Below are positions 35,905 to 47,584 of a DNA stretch of 64,000 nt, one piece after another (position 1 is the first letter of the stretch; each line of letters opens with the position of its first letter). Made by a program: the position numbers and the translations under genes. Source of the DNA: Papilionanthe hookeriana x Papilionanthe teres (lineage: Eukaryota > Streptophyta > Magnoliopsida > Asparagales > Orchidaceae); NCBI GenBank assembly GCA_022702705.1, contig CM040421.1, positions 61,172,621 through 61,236,620 of the forward strand, written 5' to 3'. The notes below the pieces were generated by a model. The model did no database searches. It was not told the origin of the DNA and saw nothing but the letters and a program-made list of their open reading frames with translations.

Positions 35905-37205
35905 ACCTCATTTTACAATGAGTCAATACCCTTATGACCTAAAAAGTCAACATTGGTCAAATTGGTCAAACCAGACCCAGTGACCAACCCTGTTGACCCC
36001 ATAGGTCAACCTTTTGACCTAAAAAGTCAACTTTGGTCAAAATGGTCAAACCAAACCCAGTGACCAACCTTGTTGACCCCATAGGTCACCCTTTTGACCT
36101 AAAAAGTCAACTTTAGTCAAAATGGTCAAACCAGACCCAGTGACCAACCCTGTTGACCCCATAGATCAACCTTATGACCTAAAAAGTCAACATTGGTCAA
36201 ATTGGTCAAACCAGACCCAGTGACCAACCCTGTTGACCCCATAGGTCAACATTTTGACCTAAAAAGTCAACTTTGGTCAAAATGGTCAAACCAGACCAGA
36301 TGACCAACCCTGTTGACCCCATAGGTCACCCTTTTGACCTAAAAAGTCAACTTTGGTCAAAATGGTCAAACCAGACCCAGTGACCAACCCTGTTGACCCC
36401 ATAGGTCAACCTTTTGACCTAAAAAGTCAACTTTGGTCAAAATGGTCAAACTAGACTCAAGGACCAACCCTATTGACCCCATAGGTCAACCCTATGACCT
36501 AAAAAGTCAACTTTGGTCAAATTGGTCAAACCATACCTAATGACCTACACTGTTGACCCCATAGGTCAACCTTTTGACCTAAAAAGTCAACATTGGTCAA
36601 AATGGTCAAACCGGACCCGAGAACCAACCCTGTTGACCCCATAGGTCACCCTTATGACCTAAAAAGTTAACTTTGGTCAAATTGGTCAAACCAGACCTAG
36701 TGACCTACACTGTTGACCCCATATGTCAACCCTATGATCTAAAAAGTCAACTTTGGTCAAAATGGTCAAACCAGACCTAATGACCTACCTTGTTGACCCC
36801 ATAGGTCAACCTTTTGACCTAAAAAGTCAACTTTGGTCAAATTGATCAAACCAGACCTAATGACCTACCCTGTTGACCCCATAGGTCACCCTTATGACCT
36901 AAAAAGTCAACTTTGGTCAAATTGGTCAAATCAGACCTAATGACCTACACTATTGACCCCATAGGTCAACCCTATGACCTAAAAAGTCAACTTTGGTCAA
37001 AATGGGCAAACCAGACCTAATGACCTACCCTGTTGACCCCATAGGTTAATATTTTGATCTAAAAAGTCAACTTTGGTCAAATTGGTCAAACCAGACCTAA
37101 TGACCTACCCTGTTGAACCCATAGGTCAACCTTTTGACCTAAAAAGTCAACTTTGGTCAAATTGGTCAGACCAGACCTAATGACCAGTCCTGTTGACCCA
37201 TAAAT
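35905..37205 (+). repeat. 80-bp satellite (about 16 units) packed with TTGACC/GGTCAA
   Basis: The phase ataggtcaac recurs every 80 bp (36001, 36081, 36161, 36241 ... 37121) with no visible indel. Each unit holds GGTCAA at 4-9, TTGACC at 14-19, AGTCAA at 25-30, GGTCAA at 35-40 and 44-49, a TGACC at 61-65 and TTGACC at 73-78. TTGAC[C/T] is the WRKY W-box core. The array occupies the first 1.3 kb of U3. Confidence 0.95.
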
Positions 37206-38154
37206 CAACATTTTCACCCACTGACACATTTAAAACACCACAATGACAAAATCACAAGAATTGGACATCTTAAAGTCAATTTGATCAATTTGAGTTGACT
37301 TGGGTCAACCTAAGTCAAAATTGGTCAACACTTATTTATTTTGATTAAAATAGATAAAAATAAAATAAAAATAACAAAATTAATCAAATAATTAATTTCA
37401 AAATTATTTTGATTAATTAAAATGATTAATGATTTAATTTTCAAATTTTTAATTAAATGACATAATTAATTAAAATGAAATTTAAATTAAAATCATAAAA
37501 TTAAAAAAATGGCAAAAATAATCGATTAATTAATTTGAAATTATTTTCAATTAATAAATTGATTAATAAAATAATTTCCACCAATTTTAGTTAATAAAAT
37601 AATTAATTAAAATGGGAATTAAAGAAGAAATGAAATCATCTTCGACCTCTTCATATTTAATTGGGCTAAACCATCTTAAAGGCTTATTTAACACTTAATT
37701 AAGCCCATCTTAAGACCCATTACCCATGGCTTAACATCCATGGTTATGCTTGGGATGAGGTGTCACCACCTCCTTCACTCTAAACACATTCTCTCCATGA
37801 AGTGGCCGGCCAACACAAGGTCATTTTCTCCACCTCCCAAGCCACCCAATGGGAGGAAAACTACACATGAAACCCCTCCTTACCATGGTTAATGGTAATG
37901 ATGAAGGCTAGGCATATGTGTCACCATTTGCCAAGCCTAAGAAGTGAGGTGTAAGCTCATTAGCAAGTGAAACAACGAGCTCACAAGTAACCTCCCACAA
38001 TGGCCGATGGACAAGAGACAAAGAGATGAAATTCATCATGATAAACTTAGGGAGAAGCATCCAAGCCTATCTCCAGCCAATTGATCACCCAATCAGCTAA
38101 TAGAGGAGGTAAGTAATCCTCTAGAACAGCATAAGCCAAGCCAACACCATCCCC

Positions 38155-38170
38155 TTGCTATAAAAGGACC
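38155..38170 (+). promoter_or_regulatory. Putative LTR TATA box
   Basis: gctataaaagga is a canonical TATA box, 2.26 kb into the LTR. Its position matches the one in the first LTR. Confidence 0.6.
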
Positions 38171-39439
38171 CCATGGCCGAAACTAGCAAAGAGGAGAAAA
38201 ATATTTAGGGAGGTCCATAGGCTGCTCAAACCCTCTTGCTCCCAACACAAAACTTCTTCCTAAGAGCTCCCACAATCTTTTAGGATCAATTCCAAGCCTT
38301 AGTTTCAGCCCATTTGAGCCAATTTGATCAATTTTAAAAAACAACCCAAATTAAGCATCTCTTTCAAATTCCTCCCAAAGCTCGACTTCGGAACAAATTC
38401 GTTGTAGCAACTATCTTCCATTGGGGTCCTAGAAGACAACCATAAAGTCTGATCTAGCTTGATTTGCTTGTGGCCAAGGTATGGAATTTATCTTTGCAAA
38501 ATAAATCATGTTTTTGATAAATCATGTGCTATACTAGCTCAAAAGTATATCATCACCGTATGGATACATACCTCTCATCCAGATGAGCATTTTAAAAAAA
38601 AATCACTCAATTTCGTCAAGAAATGAGTGAGATATTGACATTTGAAGTTTAAGGGTTTCGGAATTTTCGGAATTAAACCCCGAATTTTCTCAGTCGTCCG
38701 ATCCCGCGCCTTTGGGATGGACGGCGCTGATCTGCGGGCACGGTGTCCGCTGTTCGGCCGTTGCACGGGATCCTCCCGCTCTTTCGACGACGCCGAGGAC
38801 ACGCGTCGTCCCTGGGGGGATTTGGAGGCGCAGAAATAAAAAAAAAGAAAAATTTCTTTTTAACCCCTTAAACTTCAAAAATTCATATCTTTTTAACCAG
38901 AGGTCCTAAAAATAAAATAAAAATACCTCTGGAAAGCTCTTGAAGAGGAGAAAATTATGAAACCAAAATCATAATTTTATTCTCAGTATTTAATTTTTAA
39001 TTAATTAAATACTCTCTGGAGTATTTTAATTATTAAAAATTATTTACAAATCAAAAAAATATGAAACTTTAAGGCATTTATCTTTATGTTCTTAGGGACC
39101 TTCCATAATTTTTCTAAGGATAGAAAACATGCCTAGGATACTTTTCTTGAATTTTCAAGTTTCTTTGTAATTATTTCAAATAATAATTATAAAAATTTGA
39201 AAATTAAGAAAATAAAAATACAAATGACTAGGAATGATAGGGCAACAGATAATGACCCTAGGAAAAATATTTCTAAGTCATAGAAACAAAATTGAATGAC
39301 ATTTAAAAATTTAGGGTTAAAATCATTTATTAATTAAATAATTTTGAATCCTAAAATAACCCTTTGTAAATTTGAACTATTTTCATCAACGATCTAAGTT
39401 TGAAAATGATTCTAGCCTATGATAGGCTAATAATAAACC

Positions 39440-42400
39440 TCACTTGAGTCTAAAATGACAATATTAGATTCAATTAAGGCTTAAAATGACATTTAAACCC
39501 ATTAAACCTTACCTAAACTAGGTTTAATAAAAATTAAACTCTTTAATTAAGTTTAAAGCAATAATAAACTTAATTAACCCATTAAACCTTACCTAAAATA
39601 GGTTTAATAAAAATTAAACTTCTTTAATTAAGTTTAAAGACACACTAAACTTAATTAACCCTTACCTAAATTAGGTTTAATAAAAATTAAACTCTTTTTA
39701 ATTAAGTTTAAGGACATATTAAACTTAATTAACACAAAACTAAACTCCCTTAATTAGGTTTAAAGACATACTAAACTTAATTAACCTCCTTAAACATAAG
39801 ATTTAATCAAACCTAAACCCTAATTAGGTCTAACCCTTAGACCTAATTAAACCATTAAGCCTTAACTAGCCAAGGTTTAATCAAACTCAAACCCTAAATA
39901 GGTCTAACCCATAGACCTAATTAAACCATTAAGCCTTAACTAACTAAGGTTTAATAAAACTTAAACCCTAATTAGGCCTAAACCATTAGACCTAATTAAA
40001 CCATTAAACCTTAACTAACTAAGGTTTAATAAAACTTAAACCCTAATTAGGTCTAAACCATTAGACCTAATTAAACCATTAAACCTTAACTAACTAAGGT
40101 TTAATCAAATCTAAACCCTAATTAGGTCTAACCCTTAGACCTAATTAAACCATTAGACCTTAATTAACTAAGGTTTAATAAAACTTAAACCCTAATTAGG
40201 TCTAACCCTAGAATCTAATTAAACCATTAAACCTTAACTAACTAAGGTTTAATAAAACCTAAACCCTAATTAGGTCTAACCCATTAGACCTAATTAAATT
40301 ATTAAACCTTAACTAACTAAGGTTTAATCAAACCTAAACCCTAATTAGATCTAACCATTAGATCTAATTAAACCATTAAGCCTTAACTAACTAAGGCTTA
40401 ACTAAATTCAAATTCTAATTAGAGTCTAAACCTTAGACTTAATAAGACCATTAAGCCTTAATTAACCAAGGTTTAACAAAAATTAAACCTGACTTAAGTC
40501 TAACCCATTTAGACTTATGTCAAACCAAACTTAGTTAGATCTAAGTCAAACTTAAGTCTAATCTACACTGAACCTAAATCAAACCTAAATCTAACTTAAG
40601 TCTAATCTACATTAGACTTAAGTCAAATCAAACTTAGTTTCAACCCACACTGAACCTAAATTAAACCTAACTTAAGTCTAACCTACATTAGACTTAAGTC
40701 AAACCAAACTTAAGTTCAACCTGACATGAACCTAAGTCAAAATCAAACCAAACTTAAGTCTAACCCATATTAGAGTCAAGTTAAACCAAACTTAGTTAAA
40801 CCTAATCTAACTTGAGTCCAACCTAACTTGAACCCAAGTTAACCTAAACCTTAGGTTCAACCCACATTGAACCTAACCTAAACCTAACCTAACTTGAGTC
40901 TAATCCAACTTGAACCCAAGTTAACCTAAACCTTAGGTTCAACCCACATTGAACCTAACCTAAACCTAACCTAACTTGAGTCCAACCTAACTTGAACCCA
41001 AGTTAACCTAAACCTTAGGTTCAACCCACATTGAACCTAACCTAAACCTAACCTAACTTGAGTCCAATCCAACTTGAACCCAAGTTAAACCTTAAGTTCA
41101 ACCCATATTGAACCTAACCTAAGCCTAACCTAGCTCGAGTCCAATCCAACTTGAACTCAAGTTAACCTAAACCTTAGGTTCGACCCACATTGAACCTAAC
41201 CTAAACCTAATCTAACTTGAGTCCAACCTAACTAGACCCGAGTTAACCTAAACATTAGGTTCGACCCACATTGAACCTAACCTAAACCTAATCTAACTTG
41301 AGTCCAACCTAACTTGAACCCAAGTTAACCTAAACCTTAGGTTCAACCCACATTGAACCTAACCTAAACCTAATCTAACTTGAGTCCAAACTAACTTGAA
41401 CTCAAGTCAACCTAAACTTTGGGTTCAATCCACATTGAACCTAACTCAAACATAACCCAACTTGAATTCAATCCAACATGAACTCAAGTTAACCCAAATC
41501 TTAGGTTCAATCCACATTGAACCTAACTTAAACTCAAACATAACCTAACTCGAGTTCAATCCAACTTGAACTCAAGTTAACCCGAATCTTAGGTCCGATC
41601 CATATTGAACCTAACTTAAGCTCAAACATGACCTAACTTGAATTCAATCAACTTGAACTCAAGTTAATCTAAATCTTAGGTCCAATCCACATTGAACCTA
41701 AATTCAACCCAAACCAAAGTTAAGTCTAATCTACATTAGACTTAAATCAAGCGAACTTGAGTTCGACCCCTAATGAACTTAAGACGATCTTAAATCTAGG
41801 TCCAACAAAATAGACTTGATTAAGACTTAAACCTTACCTAAAATGGATTTGAATGGTCTATAATTCTAATTAAGTCTAATTTATTAGGCTTGATTAACCT
41901 TTAAATCCTATTTAAACAAGGTTTAAAATTTAATTAAGTTCATCCAAAACAAACCTATTAACTTAAGTTCAAACAGACATGAACTCGAGTTAATCAAATT
42001 CAATCAACATTGAATTTAACTTAGATTCAATCAGACATGAATCCAAGTTAATTCAATCAATATTGAATTTAACTTTAAACCTTTTAACTTAAGTTCAAAT
42101 AGACATGAACTCGAGTTAATCAAATTCAATCAACATTGAATTTAACTTAGATTCAATCAGACATGAATCCAAGTTAATTCAATCAATATTGAATTTAAAC
42201 CTTTTAACTTAAGTTCAAACAGACATGAACTCGAGTAAATTAAATTCAATCAACATTGAATTTAACTTAAATTCAATCAGATATGAATCCAAGTCAATTC
42301 AATCAATATTGAATTTAACTTTAAACCTTTTAACTTAAGTTCAGACGAACATGAACTCAAGTTAATAAAATTCAATCAACATTGAATTTAACTTAGATTC

Positions 42401-42570
42401 AATCAGACATGAATCCAAGTTAATTCAATCAATATTGAATTTAACTTTAAACCTTTTAACTTAAGTTAAACAAACATGAACTCGAGTTAATTAAATTCAA
42501 TCAAAATTGAATTTAACTTAGGTTCAACCAGACATGAACCCAAGTTAGTTCAATTAGTATTGAATTTAAC
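39440..42570 (+). repeat. Composite tandem arrays of dyad-symmetric words
   Basis: There are three successive families: about 75-bp units at 39500-40440 (cctaattaggtctaa, taactaaggttta), about 80-bp units at 40700-41700 (aggttcaacccacattgaac, cttgaacccaagttaac), and about 125-bp units at 41920-42560 (attcaatcaacattgaat, gaactcgagtt). Units are chains of short inverted words such as GACTTAAGTC and AACTCGAGTT. There is no ORF. Confidence 0.9.
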
Positions 42571-42889
42571 TTTAAATCTTTTGATAGACACGAACCTGGA
42601 ATTTAAGCTCAAACTCAAGATCAATTCAACATAATTCGACATTCTAAAATTGACATAATCGACATAAATCTGATGTTGACATAATCAACGAAAATTTGAC
42701 ATTTCAAAAACAACATGATTAGCATGAAATTGACATTTCAAAATAATGTAACATTCAAAAAATATTCTGCGATATTATTTCTGACGATATTTTCTTCGCA
42801 GGATGAAGACAAAAAATTCGGTTTAGATTTTCTTTGCATGTTATAGGGTGTGCTAACTCTGTTTTGCAGGACGCTGACGACGGAATATT

Positions 42890-43140
42890 AGCAACAAAAC
42901 AAAACAAAACTTTTAGGTTAGACATATAACCTGAAACTTTTCAACAAGACAACAACATTGACAACAAAACAAAACTTTTAGGTTAGACAGATAACCTGAA
43001 ATTTTTCAACACAACAACAACATTGACAACAAAACAAAACTTTTAGGTTAGACATATAACCTAAAATTTTGCAACACAATAACAACATTGACAACAAAAC
43101 CAGAACCTTTATGTTAGACATAATACCTAAAGTATTCAAT
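42890..43140 (+). repeat. 65-bp tandem repeat, nearly 4 units
   Basis: The word ttttaggttagac recurs at 42911, 42976 and 43041, with a diverged copy near 43107; the spacing is 65 bp. It lies near the LTR 3' end. Confidence 0.9.
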
Positions 43141-43576
43141 AACATGATATAACGACATTTGGGAGTGATAGTGGGTACATCTCTCCTTAAAAGAAATCTT
43201 TTAGAAAATAAATGATTAACATTAATCAGAAGTTTTCTTAAACAATCGAGAATTGTTTAAGATGTAATTAACTATAGAAGCTTACCTCATAGGAGATCTA
43301 AAATAACCCAAACCGAAATCTGCGGTTTACCATGATTTTCTTAATATGAAAATTCTAGAATACGTTATTCTAGAATATCCTCATATAAGAATTATCATAA
43401 ACACCTTTTTCTACTATTAGTCCTAAAAATTCTCTAAATCCTTCATAGGATTTATACGAATAAAACTAGGCTAATATTTGATGGCGACTCCTTGACATTG
43501 ATATGAAATATTGGATGGCGATGACATGATGACATCATCATCATCATCCACGATATATATTTTTCCATCGCCACCA

Positions 43577-44095
43577 ATTTCCTTACAGATTCTCTCAAAA
43601 TCTTCTCTCCAATCAGTCTAAAAAAGGTAGAAATATACATTCCTACTCCTATTCTAAGGTCTCCAAGCATTCCTCTGGATTTCTTGCCTTTCCAGGGCCT
43701 AAGCATGTGTAAAACTATGAAAAATGGCTAAGAGATGCATCCCTAAGAGTCCATAACCGTCTTATAACTCTTTGAGACGAAGTATAACCGTCTATAACCA
43801 TTTCTAGAGCTTAGATTTCGTTTTCTCTTTAAGACGGATGCCTGGGGGCCAGTTTGGGCACTGAGGCGCCAGTTCAAAAAATGGTACGGCTCAAATTCGT
43901 TCTATTTTTCTCCGGTTTGACCCTAATTTGCTCCAAATTGTTCCAAGTGTCCTATTTGCTATGTTTTTGCTTTCCTCCCATTTGCTCTAATTTATTATAA
44001 GTGTCTTATTTATTGTATCTGCAATAAAAACATGAAATATCACTAAAAATGAGCATTAAATGTATATGAAAAAGTAATCTTTTTTAGGCGTATCA
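43577..44095 (-). mobile_element. Minus-strand Athila-type LTR, right (5') part
   Basis: Continuation of 34496-35899 after the solo LTR. On the minus strand it starts TGATACGCC at 44095 next to the polypurine tract and matches 50810-51318. An ORF overlapping the junction is spurious. Confidence 0.8.
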
Positions 44096-44112
44096 AAATC
44101 CCCCGAACTTAA
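44096..44112 (-). promoter_or_regulatory. Polypurine tract of the deleted Athila-type element
   Basis: On the minus strand AAGTTCGGGGGATTT sits directly before the LTR start TGATACGCC. This is the primer for plus-strand DNA synthesis and marks the LTR to the left as the 3' LTR. Confidence 0.88.
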
Positions 44113-46429
44113 ATGTTACTTGTCCTCAAGTAATGCTATAACTTTTAAAATTAAAATTGTTAACTTGTGGTTGAGGGTTTCTTTTAGATGACCTAAAATT
44201 TTTTTTATAAATGTTATATTCTAACTTAGAAGAATTTCTAGTGAAGTGGATGATAACTAAGGTATCAGAACATTTTAGTATTAAATTTAGGAATACTAAC
44301 TTTCTATTTAATTCAAACATAATTGAAAATTTTCAAAATTTGGGATTTTTAGAAAAAATATTAATTTTATAATTTATGGATTATATATTTAAAATAATTT
44401 TTACTAATATTTTCTGACATTAAGTATAGGATGGATCTTAAGTTTTCTTCCTTAGAAAGATTCAAGTGAAATCAGTTTTTAGTTAGGCCCTATTCCTCAA
44501 GCTTCTCATCCATTTTTCATACTTTTTTTCTTTTTCTTTTTCTTTCAGTATCTTTTTAATTTTTACCTATTTTTAGGTAAAGATTACTATATCTGGATAG
44601 AACTTTAATGATTTTGAATTTACTAACCATTTTCTAAAGTTAAAAACTTTTTTTCTTTCTTTAACTTAAAATCTAGTATTAGTTTTTGAAAAATAGTTTT
44701 CATATAATCTAAATTCTTTAAAAAGTAGTATTCTAAAAATCTTTAATTTTTCAAAAATTTAATTTTTCCTACTATAAATAGTAAATTCATTTCCCTAATA
44801 TTTTCTACAAAATATCTTAACTTTAGCTTCATCCATTTTACTAACTTTTTTATTAAGTTCTTTTATATCGTTTCTAAAAATCAAAAGTTTAGTATCATAA
44901 ATATAACACCATATATCACATGTCATTTTAAAAAGTGATATCGAATTAAATACAGGCTACTGAGGGAAAATAAAGTTAAGTTTTAAAAAGATTTTTCTTC
45001 CCCCCAAACTTGATTTTAAACTTGTATGGCATTAAGTACACAAAATATAAGTAGGAAGAAAAATAATTTAGAAATTATATCTACCACAAATGTCTATCAG
45101 AAACATCTACAATTATTAATCCTGATAGAAATGATATCGAAGAAAGTAAATCTAAACTACACATGCTAGAATGAAATTAACTAAACAAAAGTCTAACTAG
45201 TATTACAGGTATCAGCATATAAATATAAAAATGTTATTCAAGTCCTATATAAAGTTTTAACACAAAAACAAACATAAATTCAAACACAAACATTAACAAA
45301 TAAATAAGATCAATTATTCCTCGATCTCAACCTAACCTTAATTTCTAACTTCTAATTTTCTAACGGAATCATTTTTCTAATTAATTAGGTACTTTTAAAA
45401 GCTTTTATAGAGTCTAAATTCATGTACATGATTATCGTTGATTTATTGGCTCGCGTGCACCAACTCCAGGCATCACCTTATCCCTTTAAGTACGCACCTC
45501 AAACAATTATAAAGCGTAGTGTAAGATCATCCTCATGTTATTCTTCAACTGGTTTATGGAACAATATTGAATAAAATAAGATCAGATAAAGGAAGTAACA
45601 AAATTTAGATGGACCTGTTCTATGTCCAAACTCATAATGTCTCTAGTTAATCCTCAAGTATCGTTTAGATTTGAGTTATAATGTACTTGTTAATCCACTA
45701 TTATCAGAGAACAAACATAAGTCCAGTCACAACTAGAAATTTAGGAATCATCTCACTCATGACACACAAAGATCAAATCAATCCACTAACTATCCAATCA
45801 TTCAAGAACATCATTCAAATGGATGGATCAATCCATACTAGATCAAACACAATACAACATAAACAATCACAACACACAATCATACTAAATCAAACTACAC
45901 TACTCACTATGGTTTGCCTCCCACGAAGTGCTTAGTTTAAGGTCGCTAGCCCGACAAAAGGATTTCCTCCCAGATCAAATTTCCATTTAAGTAAACTCTG
46001 ATCAATCATCCAATCCTTTCCATATCCTGGAATTCCTACTAAATCCTCTAATTTTAGTATTCCTTTAACTTCTCAAATTGATTTCAATTATTGTTCTTCA
46101 TGTTTCTTTCTATATCCAATATTCTTTTTCTGGTATTCTCAATTTACATATTAATATTATTCTTAAAATTCATAAGAAATGGATCTCTATATGATAATTC
46201 TATTTCTTACAAATTTTGAGTCTGATACTCCCTAGATGATTCAAATTTCAGATCAAATTCAACTGGGATACTCTTCTGACTCAAGTTATCTTCTAATCCT
46301 TTCCATTGCTACTGATTAAATGGTAAAGGTGGTCTTTATATATTTATCTTGGTTGAGTAAATAAGTTTTTCTAATTCCTTAGGAATTTCTTATATTGGTC
46401 TTTCAATCTCTAAATCCTCATTTCTCAAC
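44113..46429 (-). other. Internal region of the deleted Athila-type element without pol
   Basis: 2.3 kb of AT-rich sequence lies between the PPT and the gag relic. No protease, RT or integrase motif could be recognised on either strand, so pol appears deleted or replaced. Short ORFs here look spurious. Confidence 0.6.
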
Positions 46430-47158
46430 TCAGGTACCTTTGAACATATCCTCTAATTCTCTTCTAATTCTTAGTTTGATATCTTTATCTTGCTCATCAT
46501 AATTCTTCTTAAGCTTTATCTTACGGTCACTAAGAAAAATATCTAGAGTGTTATTATTAATTGAGTCAACAATCAGCCTCGGTTGGTTTTCTATATTCTT
46601 TATAGCAGCCCCATGATTTTTCAACTGATTTTCCATTTGATAAACAACGTCTTATATAGACATCTCCTTCTCCACCTATGGTGGGTAAGATTTTAATTCA
46701 AAAGGAAAAGAAGGTTCAAAGTTATAGTTATCTTGATTATTCCAATTACCTAAAAGAACATCTTGATTATAATCCCATGATTGTTTTCCTCCTTCATATT
46801 TGTTATGCCAGTAAAAGTTGGAAGGATTCTCTCAAGCTAGGTAGTCGTAATTGAAATAAGGGTTATTTGAGTGATTGTCTATATCATTGATATTTTCAAA
46901 AGAGTTAGTGTCATCCATCTGTCCAAAAGAATTTTTCAGAATGACTAGGGGTTCATGAGGTTGACATATTGCATAATAATCTAATTTTCTTGAAATATCT
47001 ACAATATGAGAAGTTAAAATATTAAGTATATCATCTTCATAATAATTCATCATTTCTACAACAATTTCTGAAGAACTTTTCTGTTTCCTAATCCTCTGAA
47101 CAACTCTCTCTATTTCTGATTCATATGATTTAAGTTTTGCAGTTCCTGAACTACACAT
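46430..47158 (-). pseudogene. Gag relic of the deleted Athila-type element
   Basis: The frame at 46832-47158 has ILTSHIVDISRKLDYYAI, FGQMDDTNSFENIND and NNPYFNYDYLA. The frame at 46430-46636 has MENQLKNHGAAIKNIENQ. Both match the 3' part of the Athila gag in this window (ISKELNHYGMN; QNQGTAIKNIETQLG). The N-terminal capsid part is missing. Confidence 0.8.
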
Positions 47159-47363
47159 ATAGATCTAGAGACTTAACTAATGTGATAGATAGCAAGCACG
47201 TTAAACAATTTTTTTTTGGTATTTTAAGTTTTCTTTTATGTTATTATTATTTTTTATTTAAAATAAATACACAATAATAAAAAACGACTAGATAATAACA
47301 CTACAATTTCCAAATCTAAGTTTTCTAAGTTCAACTAAAATTCTCTTAAAGTTCTTACCGTAG

Positions 47364-47383
47364 CTTCCCCGATAACGACGCCA
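47364..47383 (-). promoter_or_regulatory. Primer-binding site of the deleted Athila-type element
   Basis: On the minus strand TGGCGTCGTTATCGGGGAAG follows the LTR end (…CATCA, then AGTTTT). It matches the Athila-type PBS and orients the element. Confidence 0.88.
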
Positions 47384-47389
47384 AAAACT

Positions 47390-47584
47390 TGATGCTACCA
47401 TAGTGCTACACACTAATTCAAGTTAAGTCCCAGAAATGGCTTCAAAAAATTGACCCGACCCGCAATTACGCAATAATTTAGCTTTGAATAAATGGCAGAA
47501 AACTTGACCCGATTTATATTTAGCGGCTGGTGTGAAAAATCAATATGTTATAAAATTTAGAAAATAGTTTACACAGTAGGGTTA
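47390..47584 (-). mobile_element. Residual 3' end of a minus-strand LTR
   Basis: The 195 bp between the PBS and the next LTR should be the end of this element's 5' LTR. It is not obviously similar to the end of the other LTRs here and is cut off by the plus-strand LTR at 47585. Confidence 0.45.

Larger units (their letters stand above)
35900..43576 (+). mobile_element. Solo Tat/Ogre-type LTR, 7677 bp, nested in an Athila LTR
   Basis: It begins TGTTGACCTCATTTT and ends ATCGCCACCA, flanked by the direct repeat ATTTC at 35895-35899 and 43577-43581. The Athila LTR reads through once this insertion is removed: gcaatgcttggtac before and cttacagattctc after match 50790-50830. No internal region, PBS, PPT or second LTR is seen, so it is a solo LTR. 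It shares its start motif, TATA offset (about 2.26 kb), CTCGACTTCGG element near 38378, GC-rich island (38690-38830) and 3' block (ttaagatgtaattaactata near 43257) with the LTR at 5839-13149. Confidence 0.85.

Noticed and set aside
35905..37205. Regular 80-bp repeats as a CRISPR array
   Set aside because: The whole unit is repeated with no unique spacers, and the DNA is plant nuclear.
39780..40400. aaaccctaa words suggesting an interstitial telomere
   Set aside because: They occur once per 75-bp unit and never as tandem CCCTAAA repeats.
43479..43491. tgatggcgactcc as a Tat PBS marking the LTR end
   Set aside because: The ATTTC duplication, the CA end at 43576 and homology to the other LTR ends place the LTR end about 90 bp further on. 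The motif may still be a PBS relic.
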